A stretch of 64,000 nucleotides of DNA from Xylocopa sonorina (Eukaryota; Arthropoda; Insecta; Hymenoptera; Apidae). The notes beneath the pieces were generated by a model. It was not told the DNA's origin and searched no databases. It saw only the letters and a list, made by a program, of their open reading frames with translations. Numbering within the stretch: position 1 is the stretch's first letter; each line of letters starts with the position of its first letter. The position numbers and the translations under genes are program-made. Location of the stretch: NCBI RefSeq assembly GCF_050948175.1, contig NW_027490387.1, forward strand, positions 1-64,000. Reading direction: 5' to 3'. Below are positions 13,339 through 27,589 of the stretch, in pieces.

Positions 13339-15375
13339 AAGGAAGTGTCGCATTTACATTCATTTGAATCGTATACGAGGAATGCATAACACTTCGCAAT
13401 GAATATTATATCTTATCATGAAACATAGATATGAGATGCAATATCTCGTTTTAAGAAGCATTTGAACTCTATTGCGACGATACCTAGACATCTGCAGACG
13501 CTGTTGCCTAGCAAGGAAGTGTCGCATTTACATTCATTTGAAGTGTAGACGAGGAATACATGACACTTCGCAAATCATATTATATCTTACCATGAAACAT
13601 AGAAATGAGATGCGATATCGCGTTTTAAGTATCATAAGAACTCCATTGCTACGATACGTAGACATCTGGAGACGCTATATCCTTGCAAGGAAGTGTCGCA
13701 TTTACATTCATAGGAAGTGCAGACGAGGAATACATAATACTTCGCAAATCATATTATATCTTACCGTGAAACATAGAAATGAGATCCGATATCTCGTTTT
13801 AAGAAGCATTTGAACTCTATTGCTACGATACCTAGACATCTGCAGACGCTATTTCCTGGCAAGGAAGTGTCGCATTTACATTCACTTGAAGTGTAGACGT
13901 GGAATACATGACACTTCGCAAATCATATTATATCTTACCATGAAACATAGAAATGAGATGCGATATCGCGTTTTAAGAAGCATTAGAAATCCATTGCTAC
14001 GATACCTAGACATCTGCAGACACTATTTCCTAGCAAGGAAGTGTCGCATTTACATTCATTTGAAGTGTAGACGAGGAACACATGACACGTCGCAAATCAT
14101 ATTATATCTTACCATGAAAGATAGAAATGAGACGCGATATCGCATTTTAAGAAGCATTAGAAAGCTGATGCTACGATACGTAGACATCTGCAAACGCTAT
14201 TTCCTAGCGAGGAAGTATCGCATTCAAATTCATTTGAAGTGTAGACGAGGAATACATAGCACTTCGCAAATCATGTTATATCTTACCATGAAACATAGAA
14301 ATGAGATGCGATATGGCGTTTTAAGAATCATATGAACTCTATTGCTACGATACGTAGACATCTGCAATCGCTATTTCCTTGCAAGGAAGTGCCGCATTTA
14401 CATTCATTTGAATCGTAGACGAGGAATGCATAACACTTCGCAATGAATATTATATCTTATCATGAAACATAGATATGAGATGCAATATCTTGTTTTAAGA
14501 AGCATTAGAACTCTATTGCTACGATACCTAGACATCTGCAGACGCTATTTCCTGGCAAGGAAGTGTCACATTAAATTCACTTGAAGTGTAGACGAGGAAT
14601 ACATGACACTTCGCAAATCATATTATATCTTACCGTGAAACATAGAAATGAGATGCGATATCGCGATTTAAGAAGCATTAGAAATCTATTGCTACGATAC
14701 CTAGACATCTGCAGACGCTATTTCCTTGCAAGAAAGTGTTGCATTTACATTCATTTGAAGTGTAGACGAGGAATACACGACACTTCGCAAATCATATTAT
14801 ATCTTTCCATGAAACATAGAAATGAGATGCGATATCGCGTTTTATGAAGCATTAGAACTCTATCGCTACGATACCTAAACATCTCCAGACACTATTTCCT
14901 AGCAAGCAAGTTTCGCATTTACATTCATTTGAAGTGTAGACGAGGAAAACATAACACTTCGCAAATCATATTATATCTTACCATGAAACGTGGAAATGAG
15001 ATGCGAAATCGCGTTTTAAGAAGCATTAGAACTCTACTGCTACGATAGGTAGACATCTGCAAACGCTGCTTCCTTGCAAGGAAGAGTCCCATTTACATTC
15101 ATTTGAAGTGTAGAAGAGGAATACATGACACTTCGCAAATCATATTATATCTTACCATGAAAGATAGAAATGAGACGCGATATCGCGTTTTAAGAAGCAT
15201 TAGAAAGCTGATGCTACGATACGTAGACATCTGCAAACGCTATTTCCTAGCGAGGAAGTATCGCATTCACATTCATTTGAAGTGTAGACGAGGAATACAT
15301 AGCACTTCGCAAATCATGTTATATCTTACCATGAAACATAGAAATGAGATGCGATATCGCGTTTTAAGAATCATA
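13339..15375 (+). repeat. 12-monomer HOR, copy 2 (about 2037 bp of 2087)
   Basis: Copy 2 repeats copy 1 at an offset of exactly 2087 bp, including the same 1-bp deletion (unit 14462-14634). It stops matching in the last unit near 15375, where AGAATCATATG replaces AGTATCATAAG. The shared deletion and very low divergence mark it as a recent duplication. Confidence 0.83.
14462..14634 (+). repeat. 173-bp monomer, HOR copy of the 12375 unit
   Basis: It carries the same ACATTAAATTCAC deletion at 14568-14580, exactly 2087 bp after the first, so it was inherited through duplication of the 12-mer rather than arising independently. Later units have phase 19. Confidence 0.88.
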
Positions 15376-18300
15376 TGAACTCTATTGCTACGATACGTAG
15401 ACATCTGCAATCGCTATTTCCTTGCAAGGAAGTGTCGCATTTACTTTCATTTGGATCGCAGACGAGGAATGCATAACACTTCGCAATGAATATTATATCT
15501 TATCATGAAACATAGAAATGAGATGCAATATCTCGTTTTAAGAAGCATTTGAACTCTATTGCTACGATACGTAGACATCTGCAATCGCTATTTCCTTGCA
15601 AGGAAGTGTCGCATTTACTTTCATTTGAAGTGTAGACGAGGAATACATGACACTTCGCAAATCATATTATATCTTACCATGAAACATAGAAATGAGATGC
15701 GATATCGCGTTTTAGGAAGCATTAGAAATCTATTGCTACGATACCTAGACATCTGCAGACGCTATTTCCTAGCAAGGAAGTGTCGCATTTACATTCATTT
15801 GAAGTGTAGACGAGGAATACATAACACTTCGCAAATCATATTATATCTTACCATGAAACATAGAAATGAGATCCGATATCGAGTTTTTAGAAGCGTTAGA
15901 AATCTATTGCTACGATACGTAGACATCTGCAAACGCCATTTCCTTGCAAGAAAGTGTCGTATTTACATTCATTTGAAGTGTAGACGAGGAATACGTGACA
16001 CTTCGCAAATCATATTATATCTTTCCATGAAACCTAGAAATGAGATGCGATATCGCGTTTTATGAAGCATTAGAACTCTATCGCTACGATACCTAGACAT
16101 CTCCAGACACTATTTCCTAGCAAGGAAGTGTCGCATTTACATTCATTTGAAGTGTAGACGAGGAATACATAACACTTCGCAAATCATATTATATCTTACC
16201 ATGAAACGTGGAAATGAGATGCGATATCGCGTTTTAAGAAGCATTAGAACTCTACTGCTACGATAGGTAGACATCTGCAAACCCTATTTCCTAGCGAGGA
16301 AGTATCGCGTTCACATTCATTTGAATCGCAGACGAGGAATGCATAACACTTCGCAATGAATATTATATCTTATCATGAAACATAGAAATGAGATGCAATA
16401 TCTCGTTTTAAGAAGCATTTGAACTCTATTGCTACGATACGTAGACATCTGCAATCGCTATTTCCTTGCAAGGAAGTGTCGCATTTACTTTCATTTGAAT
16501 CGTAGACGAGGAATGCATAACACTTCGCAATGAATATTATATCTTACCATGAAACATAGAAATGAGATCCGATATCGAGTTTTAAGAAGCATTAGAAATC
16601 TATTGCTACGATACGTAGACATCTGCAAACGCTATTTCCTTGCAAGGAAGTGTCGCATTTACATTCATTTGAAGTGTAGACGAGGAATACATGACACTTC
16701 GAGAATCATATTATATCTTTCCATGAAACATAGAAATGAGATGCGATATCGCGTTTTATGAAGCATTAGAACTCTATCGCTACGATACCTAGACATCTCC
16801 AGACACTATTTCCTAGCAAGGAAGTGTCGCATTTACATTCATTTGAAGTGTAGACGAGGAACACATGACACGTCGCAAATCATATTATATCTTACCATGA
16901 AACATGGAAATGAGATGCGATATCGCGTTTTAAGTATCATAAGAACTCCATTGCTACGATACGTAGACATCTGCAAACGCTATTTCCTTGCAAGGAAGTG
17001 TTGCATTTACACTCATTTGAATCGTATACGAGGAATGCATAACACTTCGCAATGTATATTATATCTTATCATGAAACATAGATATGAGATGCAATATCGC
17101 GTTATAAGAAGCATTAGAACTCTATCGCTACGATACCTAGACATCTGCAGACAATATTTCCTAGCAAGGAAGTGTCGCATTTACATTCATTTGAAGTGTA
17201 GTCGAGGAATACATAACACTTCGCAAATCATATTATATCTTACCATGAAACATAGAAATGAGATGCGATATCGCGTTCTAAGCAGCATCAGAAATCCATT
17301 GCTACCATACGTAGACATCTGCAAACGCTATTTCCTTGCAAGGAAGTGTCGCATTTACATTCATTTGAATCGTAGACGAGGAATGCATAACACTTCGCAA
17401 TGAATATTATATCATATCATGAAACATAGATATGAGATGCAATATCCCGTTCTAAGAATCATATGAACTCTATTGCTACGATATGTAGACATCTGCAGTT
17501 GCTATATCCTTGCAAGGAAGTGTCGCATTTACATTCATTTGAAGTGTAGACGAGGAATACATAACACTTCGCAAATCATATTATATCTTACCATGAAACA
17601 TGGAAATGAGATTCGATATCGCGTTTTAAGAAGCATTAGAACTCTACTGCTACGATAGGTAGACATCTGCAAACGCTGTTTCCTTGCAAGGAAGAGTCAC
17701 ATTTACATTCATTTGAAGTGTAGAAGAGGAATACATGACACTTCGCAAATCATATTATATCTTACCATGAAAGATAGAAATGAGACGCGATATCGCGTTT
17801 TAAGAAGCATTAGAAAGCTAATGCTACGATACGTAGACATCTGCAATCGCTATTTCCTTGCAAGGAAGTGTCGCATTTACTTTCATTTGAATCGCAGACG
17901 AGGAATGCATAACACTTCGCAATGAATATTATATCTTATCATGAAACATAGAAATGAGATGCAATATCTCGTTTTAAGAAGCATTTGAACTCTATTGCTA
18001 CGATACCTAGACATCTGCAAACACTATTTCCTTGCAAGGAAGTGTCGCATTTACATTCATTTGAATCGTAGACGAGGAATGCATAGCACTTCGCAATGAA
18101 TATTATATCTTATCATGAAACATAGATATGAGATGCAATATCTCGTTTTAAGAAGCATTTGAACTCTATTGCTTCGATACGTAGACATCTGCAAACGCTA
18201 TTACCTTGTAAGGAAGTGTCGCATTTACATTCATTTGAAGTGTAGACGAGGAATACATGACACTTCGCAAATCATATTATATCTTTCCATGAAACATAGA

Positions 18301-21300
18301 AATGAGATGCGATATCGCGTTTTAAGAAGCATTAGAAATCTATTGCTACGATACGTAGACATCTGCAGACGGTATTTCCTTGGAAGGAAGTGTCGCATTT
18401 ACATTCATTTGATTCGTATACGAGGAATGCATAACACTTCGCAATGAACATTATATCTTATCATGAAACATAGATATGAGATGCAATATCTCGTTTCAAG
18501 AAGCATTTGAACTCTATTGCTACGATACCTAGACATCTGGAGACGCTATTTCCTTCCAAGGAAGTGTCGCATTTACATTCATATGAAGTGTAGTCGAGGA
18601 ATACATAACATTTCGCAAATCATATTATATCTTACCATGAAACATAGAAATAAGATGCGATATCGCGTTTTAAGAAGCATTAGAAATCTATTGCTACGAT
18701 ACGTAGACATCTGCAAACGCTATTTCCTTGCAAGGAAGTGTCGCATTTACATTCATTTGAAGTGTAGACGAGGAATACATGACACTTCGCAAATCATATT
18801 ATATCTTTCCATGAAACATAGAAATGAGATGCTATATCGCGTTTTAAGAAGCATTAGAACTCTATCGCTACGATATCTAGACATCTCCAGACACTATTTC
18901 CTAGCAAGGAAGTGTCGCATTTACATTCATTTGAAGTGTAGACGAGGAATACATAACACTTCGCAAATCATATTATATCTTACCATGAAACATAGAAATG
19001 AATTGCGATATCAAGTTTTAAGAATCATAAGAACTCTATTGCTACGATACGTAGACATCTGCAAACGCTATTTCCTTGCAAGGAAGTGTCGCATTCACAT
19101 TCATATGAAGTGTAGACGAGGAATACATAACACTTCGCAAATCATATTATATCCTACCATGAAACATAGAAATGAGATGCGATATCGCGTTTTAAGAAGC
19201 ATTAGAACTCTATCGCTACGATACTTAGATATCTGCAGACACTATTTCCTAGCAAGGAAGTGTCGCATTTACATTCATATGAAGTGCAGACGTGGAGTAC
19301 ATAACACTTCGCAAATCATATTATATCTTACCATGAAACATAGAAGTGAGATGCGATATCGCGTTTTAAGAAGCATTAGAACTCTATCGCTACGATACCT
19401 AGACATCTCCAGACACTATTTCCTAGCAAGGAAGTGTCGCATTTACATTCATTTGAAGTGTAGACGAGGAATACATAACACTTCGCAAATCATATTATAT
19501 CTTACCATGAAACATAGAAATGAGATGCGATATCGCGTTTTAAGAATCATAAGAACTCTATTGCTACGATACGTAGACATCTGCAAACGCTATTTCCTTG
19601 CAAGGAAGTGTCGCATTTACATTCATTTGAATCGTAGACGAGGAATGCATAACACTTCGCAATGAATATTATATCTTATCATGAAACATAGATATGAAAT
19701 GCAATATCTCGTTTTAAGAAGCATTTGAACTCTATTGCTTCGATACGTAGACATCTGCAAACGCTATTTCCTTGCAAGGAAGTGTCGCATTTACATTCAT
19801 TTCAATCGTAGACGAGGTATGCATAACACTTCTCAATGAATATTATATCTTTCCATGAAACATAGAAATGAGATGCGATATCGCGTTTTAAGAATCATAA
19901 GAAATCTATTGCTACGATACGTAGACATCTGCAAACGCTATTTCCTTGCAAGGAAGTGTCGCATTTACATTCATTTGAATCGTAGACGAGGAATGCATAA
20001 CACTTCGCAATGAATATTATATCTTATCATGAAACATAGATATGAAATGCAATATCTCGTTTTAAGAAGCATTTGAACTCTATTGCTTCGATACGTAGAC
20101 ATCTGCAAACGCTATTTCCTTGCAAGGAAGTGTCGCATTTACATTCATTTGAAGTGTAGACGAGGAATACATAACACTTCGCAAATCATATTATATCTTA
20201 CCATGAAACATAGAGATGAGATGCGATATCGCGTTTTAAGAAGCATTAGAACACTATTGCTATGATAGGTAGACATTCGCAAACGCTATTTCCTTGCAAG
20301 GAAGTGTCGCATTTACATTCATTTGAAGTGTAGACGAGGAATACATAACACTTCGCAAATCATATTATATCTTACCATGAAACATAGAAATGAGATGCGA
20401 TATCGCGTTTTAAGAAGCATATGAACTCTATTGCTACGATACGTAGACATCTGCAAACGCTATTTCCTTGCAAGGAAGTGTCGCATTTACATTCATTTCA
20501 ATCGTAGACGAGGTATGCATAACACTTCTCAATGAATATTATATCTTACCATGAAACATAGAAATGAGATGCGATATCGCGTTTTAAGAATCATAAGAAA
20601 TCTATTGCTACGATACGTAGACATCTGCAAACGCTATTTCCTTGCAAGGAAGTGTCGCATTTACATTCATTTGAAGTGTAGAAGAGGAATACATAACACT
20701 TCGTAAATCATATTATATCTTACCATGAAACATAGAAATGAGATGCGATATCGCGTTTTAAGCATCATAAGAACCCTATCGCTACGATACGTAGACATCT
20801 GCAAACGCTATTTCCTTGCAAGTAAGTGTCGCATTTACATTCATTTGAAGTGTAGACGAGGAATACATAACACTTCGCAAATCATAATATATCTTACCAT
20901 GAAACATAGAAATGAGATGCGATACCGCATTTTAAGAAGCATTAGAACACTATTGCTACGATAGGTAGACATTCGCAAACGCTATTTCCTTGCAAGGAAG
21001 TGTCGCATTCACATTCATTTGAAGTGTAGACGAGGAATACATGACACTTCGCAAATCATATTATATCTTACCATGAAACATAGAAATGAGATGAGATATC
21101 GCGTTTTAAGAAGCATTAGAACTCTATTGCTACGATAGGTTGACATCTGCAAACGCTATTTCCTTACAAGGAAGTGCCGCACTTACATTCATTTGAAGTG
21201 CAGACGAGGAATACATAACACTTTGCAAATCATATTATACCTTACCATGAGACATAGAAATGACATGCGATATCGCGTTTTAAGAATCATAAGAACTCTA

Positions 21301-21768
21301 TTGCTACGACACGTAGACATCTGCAAACGCTATTTCCTTGCAAGGAAGTGTCGCATTTACATTGATTTGAAGTGTAGACGAGGAATACATAACACTTCGC
21401 AAATCATATTATATCTTACCATGAAACATAGAAATGAGATGCGATATCGCATTTTAAGAATCATAAGAACTCTATTGCTACGATACGTAGACATCTGCAA
21501 ACGCTATTTCCTTGCAAGGAAGTGTCGCATTTACATTCATTTCAATCGTAGACGAGGAATGCATAACACTTCGCAATGAATATTATATCTTACCATGAAA
21601 CATAGAACTGAGATGCGATATCGCGTTTTAAGAAGCATTAGAACTCTATTGCTACGATACGTAGACATCTGCAAACGCTATTTCCTTGCAAGGAAGTGTC
21701 GCATTTACATTGATTTGAAGTGTAGACGAGGAATACATAACACTTCGCAAATCATATTATACCTTACC

Positions 21769-22116
21769 ATGAAACATAGAAATGTGATGCGATATCGCGT
21801 TTTAATATTCATAAGAACTCTATTGCTACGATACGTAGACATCTACAAACGCTATTTTCTTGCATGGAAGTGTCGCATTTACATTCATTTGAAGTGTAGA
21901 CGAGGAATACATAACACTTCGCAAATCATATTATACCTTACCATGAAACATAGAAATGTGATGCGATATCGCGTTTTAATATTCATAAGAACCCTATTGC
22001 TACGATACGTAGACATCTACAAACGCTATTTCCTTGCATGGAAATGTCGCATTTACATTCATTTGAAGTGTAGACGAGGAATACATAACACTTCGCAAAT
22101 TATATTATATCTTACC
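21769..22116 (+). repeat. Adjacent twin monomers (single-unit duplication)
   Basis: Units at 21769 and 21943 are near-identical neighbours. They share AATGTGATGCG, TTTTAATATTCATAAG, ATCTACAAACG and TTGCATGGAA, a combination not found in flanking units, and differ by only a few substitutions. Related units recur at about 30991 and 32215. Most neighbouring units elsewhere belong to different types, so a one-monomer duplication stands out. Confidence 0.8.
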
Positions 22117-23334
22117 ATGAAACATAGAAATGAGATGCGAAATCGCGTTTTAAGAAGCATTAGAAATCTATTGCTACGATACATAGACATCTGCAAACGC
22201 TATTTCCTTGCAAGGAAGTGTCGCATTTACATTCATTTGAAGTGTAGACGAGGAATACATGACACTTCGCAAATCAAATTATATTTTACCATGAAATATA
22301 GAAATGAGATGCGATATCGCGTTTTAAGAAGCATTAGAACTCTATTGCTACGATAGGTAGACGTTTGCAAACGCTATTTCCTTGCAAGGAAGTGTCGCAT
22401 TTACATTCATTTGAAGTGTGGACGAGGAATACATAACACTTCGGAAATCATTTTATATCTTACCATGAAACATAGAAATGAGATGCGATATCGCGTTTTA
22501 AGAATCATGAGAACACTATCGCTACGATACGTAGACATCTGCAAACGCTATTTCCTTGCAAGTAAGTGTCGCATTTACATTCATTTGAAGTGTAGACGAG
22601 GAAGACATAACACTTCGCAAATCATAATATATCTTACCATGAAACATAGAAATGAGATGCGATACCGCGTTTTAAGAAGCATTAGAACACTATTGCTACG
22701 ATAGGTAGACATTCGCAAACGCTATTTCCTTGCAAGGAAGTGTCGCATTCACATTCATTTGAAGTGTAGACGAGGAATACATGACACTTCGCAAATCATA
22801 TTATATCTTACCATGAAACATAGAAATGAGATGCGACATCGCGTTCTAAAGAGCATTAGAACACTACTGCTACGATAGGTAGACATTTGCAAACGCTATT
22901 TCCTTGCAAGGAAGTGTCGCATTTACATTCATTTGAAGTGTAGACGAGGAATACATAATACTCCGCAAATCATATTATATCTTACCATGAAACATAGAAA
23001 TGAGATGCGATATCGCGTTTTAAGAAGCATTTGAACTCTATTGCTACGATACGTAGCCATCTGCAAACGCTATTTCCTTACAAGGAAGTGTCGCACTTAC
23101 ATTCATTTGAAGTGCAGACGAGGAATACATAACACTTCGCAAATCATATTATACATTACCATGAAACATAGAAATGACATGCGATATCGCGTTTTAAGAA
23201 TCATAAGAACTCTATTGCTACGACACGTAGACATCTGCAAACGCTATTTCCTTGCAAGGAAGTGTCGCATTTACATTCATTTGAAGTGTAGACGAGGAAT
23301 ACCTAACACTTCGCAAATCATATTATATCTTACC

Positions 23335-24300
23335 ATGAAACATAGAAATGAGATGCGACATCGCGTTCTAAGGAGCATTAGAACACTACTGCTACGATAG
23401 GTAGACATTTGCAAACGCTATTTCCTTGCAAGGAAGTGTCGCATTTACATTCATTTGAAGTGTAGACGAGGAATACATAATACTCCGCAAATCATATTAT
23501 ATCTTACCATGAAACATAGAAATGAGATGCGATATCGCGTTTTAAGAAGCATTTGAACTCTATTGCTACGATACGTAGACATCTGCAAACGCTATTTCCT
23601 TGCAAGGAAGTGTCGCATTTACATTCATTTCAATCGTAGACGACGAATGCATAACACTTCGCAATGAATATTATATCTTACCATGAAACATAGAACTGAG
23701 ATGCGATATCGCGTTTTAAGAAGCATTAGAACTCTATTGCTACGATACGTAGACATCTGCAAACGCTATTTCCTTGCAAGGAAGTGTCGCATTTACATTG
23801 ATTTGAAGTGTAGACGAGGAATACATAACACTTCGCAAATCATATTATATCTTACCATGAAACATAGAAATGAGATGCGATATCGCGTTTTAAGAATCAT
23901 AAGAACTCTATTGCTACGATACGTAGACATTTGCAAACGCTATTTCCTTGCAAGGAAGTGTCGCATTTACATTCATATGAATCGTAGACGAGGAATGCAT
24001 AACACTTCGCAATGAATATTATATCTTATCATGAAACATAGGTATGAGATGCAATATCTGGTTTTAAGAAGCATTAGAACTCTATTGCTACGGTAGGTAG
24101 ACGTTTGCAAACGCTATTTCCTTGCAAGGAAGTGTCGCATTTACATTTATTTGAAGTGTAGACGAGGAATACATGACACTTCGCAAATCATATTATATCT
24201 TACCATGAAGCATAGAAATGAGATGCGATATCGCGTTTTAAAAATCATAAGAACTCTATTGCTACGATACGTAGACATCTGCAAACGCTATTTCCTTGCA
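23335..24300 (+). repeat. 6-monomer block K1
   Basis: The ordered set of units is: GCGACATCGCGTTCTAAGGAGC (first), a plain A unit, the AGAACTGAG unit (23683), an A unit, a B' unit (24031) and an ATGAAGCATAG unit with TTTTAAAAATC (24205). The same order recurs at K2, K3 and K4. The right end is approximate. Confidence 0.8.
24031..24204 (+). repeat. Representative B' monomer (core GCAATATCTGG)
   Basis: B' keeps the B-linked CAATGAATA and TTATC changes upstream but has ATAGGTATGAG and ATCTGG. The last change shortens the B dyad arms from GAGAT/ATCTC to AGAT/ATCT. B' occurs only between about 24.0 and 31.9 kb (seven units found). Confidence 0.8.
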
Positions 24301-24900
24301 AGGAAGTGTCGCATTTACATTCATATGAATCGTAGACGAGGAATGCATAACACTTCGCAATGAATATTATATCTTATCATGAAACATAGGTATGAGATGC
24401 AATATCTGGTTTTAAGAAGCATTAGAACTCTATTGCTACGGTAGGTAGACGTTTGCAAACGCTATTTCCTTGCAAGGAAGTGTCGCATTTACATTTATTT
24501 GAAGTATAGACGAGGAATACATGACACTTCGCAAATCATATTATATCTTACCATGAAACATAGAAATGAGATGCGATATCGCGTTTTAAGAAGCATTAGA
24601 ACACTATTGCTATGATAGGTAGACATTCGCAAACGCTATTTCCTTGCAAGGAAGTGTCGCATTTACATTCATTTGAAGTGTAGACGAGGAATACATAACA
24701 CTTCGCAAATCATATTATATCTTACCATGAAACATAGAAATGAGATGCGATATCGCGTTTTAAGAAGCATTTGAACTCTATTGCTACGATACGTAGACAT
24801 CTGCAAACGCTATTTCCTTGCAAGGAAGTGTCGCATTTACATTCATTTGAAGTGTAGACGAGGAATACCTAACACTTCGCAAATCATATTATATCTTACC

Positions 24901-25866
24901 ATGAAACATAGAAATGAGATGCGACATCGCGTTCTAAGGAGCATTAGAACACTACTGCTACGATAGGTAGACATTTGCAAACGCTATTTCCTTGCAAGGA
25001 AGTGTCGCATTTACATTCATTTGAAGTGTAGACGAGGAATACATAATACTCCGCAAATCATATTATATCTTACCATGAAACATAGAAATGAGATGCGATA
25101 TCGCGTTTTAAGAAGCATTTGAACTCCATTGCTACGATACGTAGACATCTGCAAACGCTATTTCCTTGCAAGGAAGTGTCGCATTTACATTCATTTCAAT
25201 CGTAGACGAGGAATGCATAACACTTCGCAATGAATATTATATCTTACCATGAAACATAGAACTGAGATGCGATATCGCGTTTTAAGAAGCATTAGAACTC
25301 TATTGCTACGATACGTAGACATCTGCAAACGCTATTTCCTTGCAAGGAAGTGTCGCATTTACATTGATTTGAAGTGTAGACGAGGAATACGTAACACTTC
25401 GCAAATCATATTATATCTTACCATGAAACATAGAAATGAGATGCGATATCGCGTTTTAAGAATCATAAGAACTCTATTGCTACGATACGTAGACATCTGC
25501 AAACGCTATTTCCTTGCAAGGAAGTGTCGCATTTACATTCATATGAATCGTAGACGAGGAATGCATAACACTTCGCAATGAATATTATATCTTATCATGA
25601 AACATAGGTATGAGATGCAATATCTGGTTTTAAGAAGCATTAGAACTCTATTGCTACGGTAGGTAGACGTTTGCAAACGCTATTTCCTTGCAAGGAAGTG
25701 TCGCATTTACATTTATTTGAAGTGTAGACGAGGAATACATGACACTTCGCAAATCATATTATATCTTACCATGAAGCATAGAAATGAGATGCGATATCGC
25801 GTTTTAAAAATCATAAGAACTCTATTGCTACGATACGTAGACATCTGCAAACGCTATTTCCTTGCA
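24901..25866 (+). repeat. 6-monomer block K2
   Basis: Same order of six unit types as K1, offset 1566 bp (9 monomers). The AGAACTGAG unit is at 25249 and the B' unit at 25597. It differs from K1 at scattered single bases. Confidence 0.8.
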
Positions 25867-26640
25867 AGGAAGTGTCGCATTTACATTTATTTGAAGTATA
25901 GACGAGGAATACATGACACTTCGCAAATCATATTATATCTTACCATGAAGCATAGTAATGAGATGCGATATCGCGTTTTAAAAATCATAAGAACTCTATT
26001 GCTACGATACGTAGACATCTGCAAACGCTATTTCCTTGCAAGGAAGTGTTGCATTTACATTCATTTGAAGTGTAGGCGAGGAATACATAACACTTCGCAA
26101 ATCATAATATATCTCACCATGAAGCATAGAAATGAGATGCGATATCGCGTTTTAAGAAGCATTTGAACTCTATTGCTTCGATTCGTAGACATCTGCAAAC
26201 GCTATTTCCTTGCAAGGAAGTTTCGCATTTACATTCATTTGAAGTGTAGACGAGGAATACATAACACTTCGCAAATCATATTATATCTTACCATGAAACA
26301 TAGAAATGAGATGCGATATCGCGTTTTAAGAAGCATTAGAACACTATTGCTATGATAGGTAGACATTCGCAAACGCTATTTCCTTGCAAGGAAGTGTCGC
26401 ATTTACATTCATTTGAAGTGTAGACGAGGAATACATAACACTTCGCAAATCATATTATATCTTACCATGAAACATAGAAATGAGATGCGATATCGCGTTT
26501 TAAGAAGCATTTGAACTCTATTGCTACCATACGTAGACATCTGCAAACGCTATTACCTTGCAAGGAAGTGTCGCATTTACATTCATTTGAAGTGTAGACG
26601 AGGAATACCTAACACTTCGCAAATCATATTATATCTTACC

Positions 26641-27589
26641 ATGAAACATAGAAATGAGATGCGACATCGCGTTCTAAGGAGCATTAGAACACTACTGCTA
26701 CGATAGGTAGACATTTGCAAACGCTATTTCCTTGCAAGGAAGTGTCGCATTTACATTCATTTGAAGTGTAGACGAGGAATACATAATACTCCGCAAATCA
26801 TATTATATCTTACCATGAAACATAGAAATGAGATGCGATATCGCGTTTTAAGAAGCATTTGAACTCTATTGCTACGATACGTAGACATCTGCAAACGCTA
26901 TTTCCTTGCAAGGAAGTGTCGCATTTACATTCATTTCAATCGTAGACGAGGAATGCATAACACTTCGCAATGAATATTATATCTTACCATGAAACATAGA
27001 ACTGAGATGCGATATCGCGTTTTAAGAAGCATTAGAACTCTATTGCTACGATACGTAGACATCTGCAAACGCTATTTCCTTGCAAGGAAGTGTCGCATTT
27101 ACATTGATTTGAAGTGTAGACGAGGAATACATAACACTTCGCAAATCATATTATATCTTACCATGAAACATAGAAATGAGATGCGATAACGCGTTTTAAG
27201 AATCATAAGAACTCTATTGCTACGATACGTAGACATCTGCAAACGCTATATCCTTGCAAGGAAGTGTCGCATTTACATTCATATGAATCGTAGACGAGGA
27301 ATGCATAACACTTCGCAATGAATATTATATCTTATCATGAAACATAGGTATGAGATGCAATATCTGGTTTTAAGAAGCATTAGAACTCTATTGCTACGGT
27401 AGGTAGACGTTTGCAAACGCTATTTCCTTGCAAGGAAGTGTCGCATTTACATTTATTTGAAGTGTAGACGAGGAATACATGACACTTCGCAAATCATATT
27501 ATATCTTACCATGAAGCATAGAAATGAGATGCGATATCGCGTTTTAAAAATCATAAGAACTCTATTGCTACGATACGTAGACATCTGCA
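26641..27589 (+). repeat. 6-monomer block K3
   Basis: Third copy of the K order, offset 1740 bp (10 monomers) from K2, with the AGAACTGAG unit at 26989 and the B' unit at 27337. A unit inside has GCGATAACGCG, an in-frame stop in the pseudo-reading frame, with no effect on repeat phase. Confidence 0.8.

Larger units (their letters stand above)
1..20202 (+). repeat. Array zone 1: mixed class A and class B monomers
   Basis: This zone contains essentially all units with the GCAATATCTC core, from the unit at 194 to the unit starting at 20029. Monomer diversity by eye is highest here, with many units carrying private changes. It includes the 1392-bp and 2087-bp HOR blocks listed separately. No gene is present. 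Confidence 0.75.
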
